DNA of 64,000 nt from NCBI RefSeq assembly GCF_027920745.1, contig NZ_JAQIBB010000090.1, forward strand, positions 1 to 64,000, in the 5' to 3' direction. Below are positions 62,343-64,000 of the stretch, one piece after another (the first letter of the stretch is position 1; each line of letters begins with the position of its first letter). Below the pieces are notes generated by a model. The model did no database searches. It was not told the DNA's origin and was given only the letters and a program-made list of their open reading frames with translations. The position numbers and the translations under genes were made by a program. Source of the DNA: Gallibacterium faecale (lineage in GTDB: Bacteria > Pseudomonadota > Gammaproteobacteria > Enterobacterales > Pasteurellaceae).

Positions 62343-62769
62343 GATAAATCTCCTTAGCACGTTGCTTAAAGGCTTGCACCATTTGTGAGGTTAGTTGTTG
62401 GAAAATCTTACCAAACATCTTTTCTACTAACGCATTACTAAATTCAAATTGTAGTTGTAGGCTAATTTGTGAGGAGTATTCATCTAACGGTAAAAAACGC
62501 CATTCCCCAGTTAACTGTTTAAATGGTCCTTTTACTAATTGCATCTGAATTGATTGATAAGGCTGCATTGTATTATGAGTAGTAAAAGCCAAACGAATAC
62601 CTGCTTTACTTACCACTAATTCTGCATCTAATTCATTCCCGTGTTGCTGCAAAGTTTGACTCGCAACACACCCCGGTAAAAATTCAGGATAGCGTTCATA
62701 TTGATTAACTAATTGATACATTTGTTCTGCACTATGTGGCACTAATGTGGTTTGGGAAACTTTATGCAT
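62329..62769 (-). CDS. ratA: RatA-type START-domain protein
   Basis: This 146-residue protein is a START/SRPBCC domain with VPHSAEQMYQLVNQYERYPEFLPGC, the family signature. In E. coli RatA it inhibits 70S ribosome association or acts in coenzyme Q handling; which role applies here is not decided. The start at 62769 (MHKVSQTT) fits the family; an ATG at 62790 is rejected. It is divergent from birA. Confidence 0.92.
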   Translation of the reverse strand: MHKVSQTTLVPHSAEQMYQLVNQYERYPEFLPGCVASQTLQQHGNELDAELVVSKAGIRLAFTTHNTMQPYQSIQMQLVKGPFKQLTGEWRFLPLDEYSSQISLQLQFEFSNALVEKMFGKIFQQLTSQMVQAFKQRAKEIYHVRN

Positions 62770-62882
62770 AATCGTTAGAGGTAAACACAAATGCAGTGTA
62801 TTATACGCATTTTCACTGGGAATTATAGCGTCAAATAGAGCAATCGCCTTTTACACTGACGGGAATCAATTTAACTTAAACA

Positions 62883-63821
62883 ATGATGAATCAACAACTC
62901 TTACAGCAACTTGCAGACGGTAAACCACATCGTTATCAACAACTTAGCCAAACCCTAAATCTTACGGAAGATCAATTACAAAACATCTTAACTGAATTAA
63001 CTCAACAAGGGATTCAGATTGAACAAACTGAAACAGATTGTATTTGGCAACCGGCAGCGGAATTATTGGATCATAGCTACCTACAACAAACACTACCTAA
63101 TAATCATTTAATTGTGTTACCTGTCATTGATTCCACTAATCAGTATCTACTGGATCATTTGCCACAGCTTCCTAATAACAGTGTTTGTTTAGCGGAGTAT
63201 CAAACTGCAGGTCGCGGACGGCGTGGGCGTAAATGGATTTCTCCTTTTGCAGGACAAGTAATTTTAAGTTTTTACCATTGCTTTCCACAACACACCCAAC
63301 TTTCAGGTTTAAGTTTAGCGATTGGGATTGCAGTGGCTCAGGCATTAACCTCTCTCGGTTATCAACAGGTTCAATTAAAATGGCCAAATGATATTTGGCT
63401 GGCAGGGAAAAAACTAGGTGGAATTTTAATTGAGATGAAACAAAATCCTACTTCATTTGATTACCAAGTGGTGATTGGATTAGGGTTGAATATTCATCTT
63501 CCACTAGACACTTCGATCGATCAGCCGATTGCTATGTTAAGCCAACAAAAACAAGTAAATCGTAATCAGATCATTGCCCGGCTTATCCAACAGATTAATC
63601 AAGTTTTAGCCCAGTTTAGTACACAAGGCTTAGCAGCTTTGCTCATTGCGTGGCAACAATACGACTATTTTTATCAAAAACCAGCTAAACTATTACTTGA
63701 GCAACAGCAAATTCGCGGTATTGCGATGGGAATTAATCCGCTCGGTGAGTTACTCTTGCAAACAGAACAAGGGGATATTCAAACTTTTGCTATTGGCGAA
63801 ATTTCATTAAGGGCTGGGTAA
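62883..63821 (+). CDS. birA: Bifunctional biotin ligase and repressor BirA
   Basis: This 312-residue protein has an N-terminal winged helix (about 1-60), so it can act as a repressor of biotin genes. The catalytic domain carries GRGRRGRKW at 110-118 and LKWPNDIWL near 168, and the C-terminal domain contains the SH3-like tail. The two start Mets are adjacent (MMNQQL). It is divergent from ratA. No bioA/B genes are in the window. Confidence 0.94.
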   Translation: MMNQQLLQQLADGKPHRYQQLSQTLNLTEDQLQNILTELTQQGIQIEQTETDCIWQPAAELLDHSYLQQTLPNNHLIVLPVIDSTNQYLLDHLPQLPNNSVCLAEYQTAGRGRRGRKWISPFAGQVILSFYHCFPQHTQLSGLSLAIGIAVAQALTSLGYQQVQLKWPNDIWLAGKKLGGILIEMKQNPTSFDYQVVIGLGLNIHLPLDTSIDQPIAMLSQQKQVNRNQIIARLIQQINQVLAQFSTQGLAALLIAWQQYDYFYQKPAKLLLEQQQIRGIAMGINPLGELLLQTEQGDIQTFAIGEISLRAG

Positions 63822-63851
63822 TTCCTTATTTCATCAAGCTCTCATCACTTT

Positions 63852-63875
63852 CCCTTCTTCAAAGTTGAAGAAGGG
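63852..63875. other. Inverted repeat between birA and the xylB end
   Basis: CCCTTCTTCAA-AG-TTGAAGAAGGG is an 11-bp perfect inverted repeat lying between two converging genes. No T run follows on either strand, so it may be a weak terminator or mRNA-end hairpin. Confidence 0.45.
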
Positions 63876-63888
63876 AAAGAAAGACGTG

Positions 63889-64000
63889 CTAAAAATATTT
63901 CACACGTTGATATAACTGTTTAAATTTCTCGTATTTTGCACGATACAACTTAAATTGTTGTGGATCTGGTAAATAACGCGCCTCTAGTTGTAAAGGCGGA
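63889..64000 (-). CDS. xylB: Probable xylulokinase XylB, C-terminal fragment
   Basis: The window cuts this gene, and only the last 37 codons are visible, ending ...YRAKYEKFKQLYQRVKYF followed by a stop. The final helix with spaced Tyr and Lys (YxxxYxxFxxLYxxxKxF) fits the C-terminus of FGGY carbohydrate kinases. The presence of XylR nearby makes xylulokinase the best guess. The 5' part lies beyond position 64000. Confidence 0.65.
   Translation of the reverse strand, partial: PPLQLEARYLPDPQQFKLYRAKYEKFKQLYQRVKYF

Noticed and set aside
1..64000. CRISPR arrays, tRNA or rRNA genes, insertion sequences
   Set aside because: No regularly spaced repeats, cloverleaf genes, ribosomal sequence or transposase was recognised on either strand.

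Overview
The window looks like chromosomal DNA of a member of the Pasteurellaceae: low GC, lexA next to plsB, yihD-dsbA next to mobA, an L-2,4-diaminobutyrate aminotransferase/decarboxylase pair, a deoCBD-nupC block, and a full cytochrome c maturation operon. The species cannot be named from the sequence. The nine-base uptake words typical of the family are almost absent by eye, which is unusual for this family. No insertion sequence, prophage, CRISPR array, tRNA or rRNA was recognised.

Layout. 1-3300: lexA, with two SOS boxes, diverges from plsB. 3376-11273: a minus-strand operon (PdxA2-like dehydrogenase, DapA-family aldolase, 2-hydroxyacid dehydrogenase, iron alcohol dehydrogenase, tripartite tricarboxylate transporter TctB/A/C) followed by a DeoR-family regulator; it looks like a hydroxy-acid or sugar-acid uptake and catabolism unit of unknown substrate. 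11552-14101: divergent iolB and iolA without the rest of an inositol pathway. 14262-17889: maoP, dsbA, yihD, then mobA, an ACT-domain protein and a UPF0210 protein. 18220-34796: an eleven-gene co-directional operon, the main point of interest.

The 18-35 kb operon begins with srfA-srfB-srfC. SrfB has actin/Hsp70-type ATPase motifs and SrfC has GTPase motifs. It continues with a bitopic membrane protein, a periplasmic von Willebrand A (vWA) protein, a LolCDE/MacB-type ABC ATPase and FtsX-like permease, a periplasmic sulfatase-modifying-factor (SUMF1) pseudo-enzyme, two lipoproteins and a membrane-anchored vWA protein whose cytoplasmic half resembles that of SrfA. The run ABC ATPase, permease, SUMF1 protein, glycine-zipper lipoprotein has the domain order of the TagT-TagS-TagR-TagQ envelope-signalling module known beside some type VI secretion systems, but no secretion genes are here. 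I infer a trans-envelope machine or signalling relay that couples outer-membrane and periplasmic events to two cytoplasmic NTPases.

34837-44768: ddc and dat (minus strand) with a structured RNA leader before dat; deoD, deoB, deoC and nupC with PurR-like boxes; tyrP and a methyltransferase. 44876-47251: a histidine leader peptide and attenuator, hisG and hisD only, the rest of the his operon being elsewhere. 47314-50965: an orphan dppA, an HsrA-like efflux protein and mobB. 51226-57939: ccmABCDEFGHI. 58235-63821: xylR, xseA, roxA, rnfH and ratA (minus strand) and birA (plus strand). The window ends inside the 3' end of a probable xylB.
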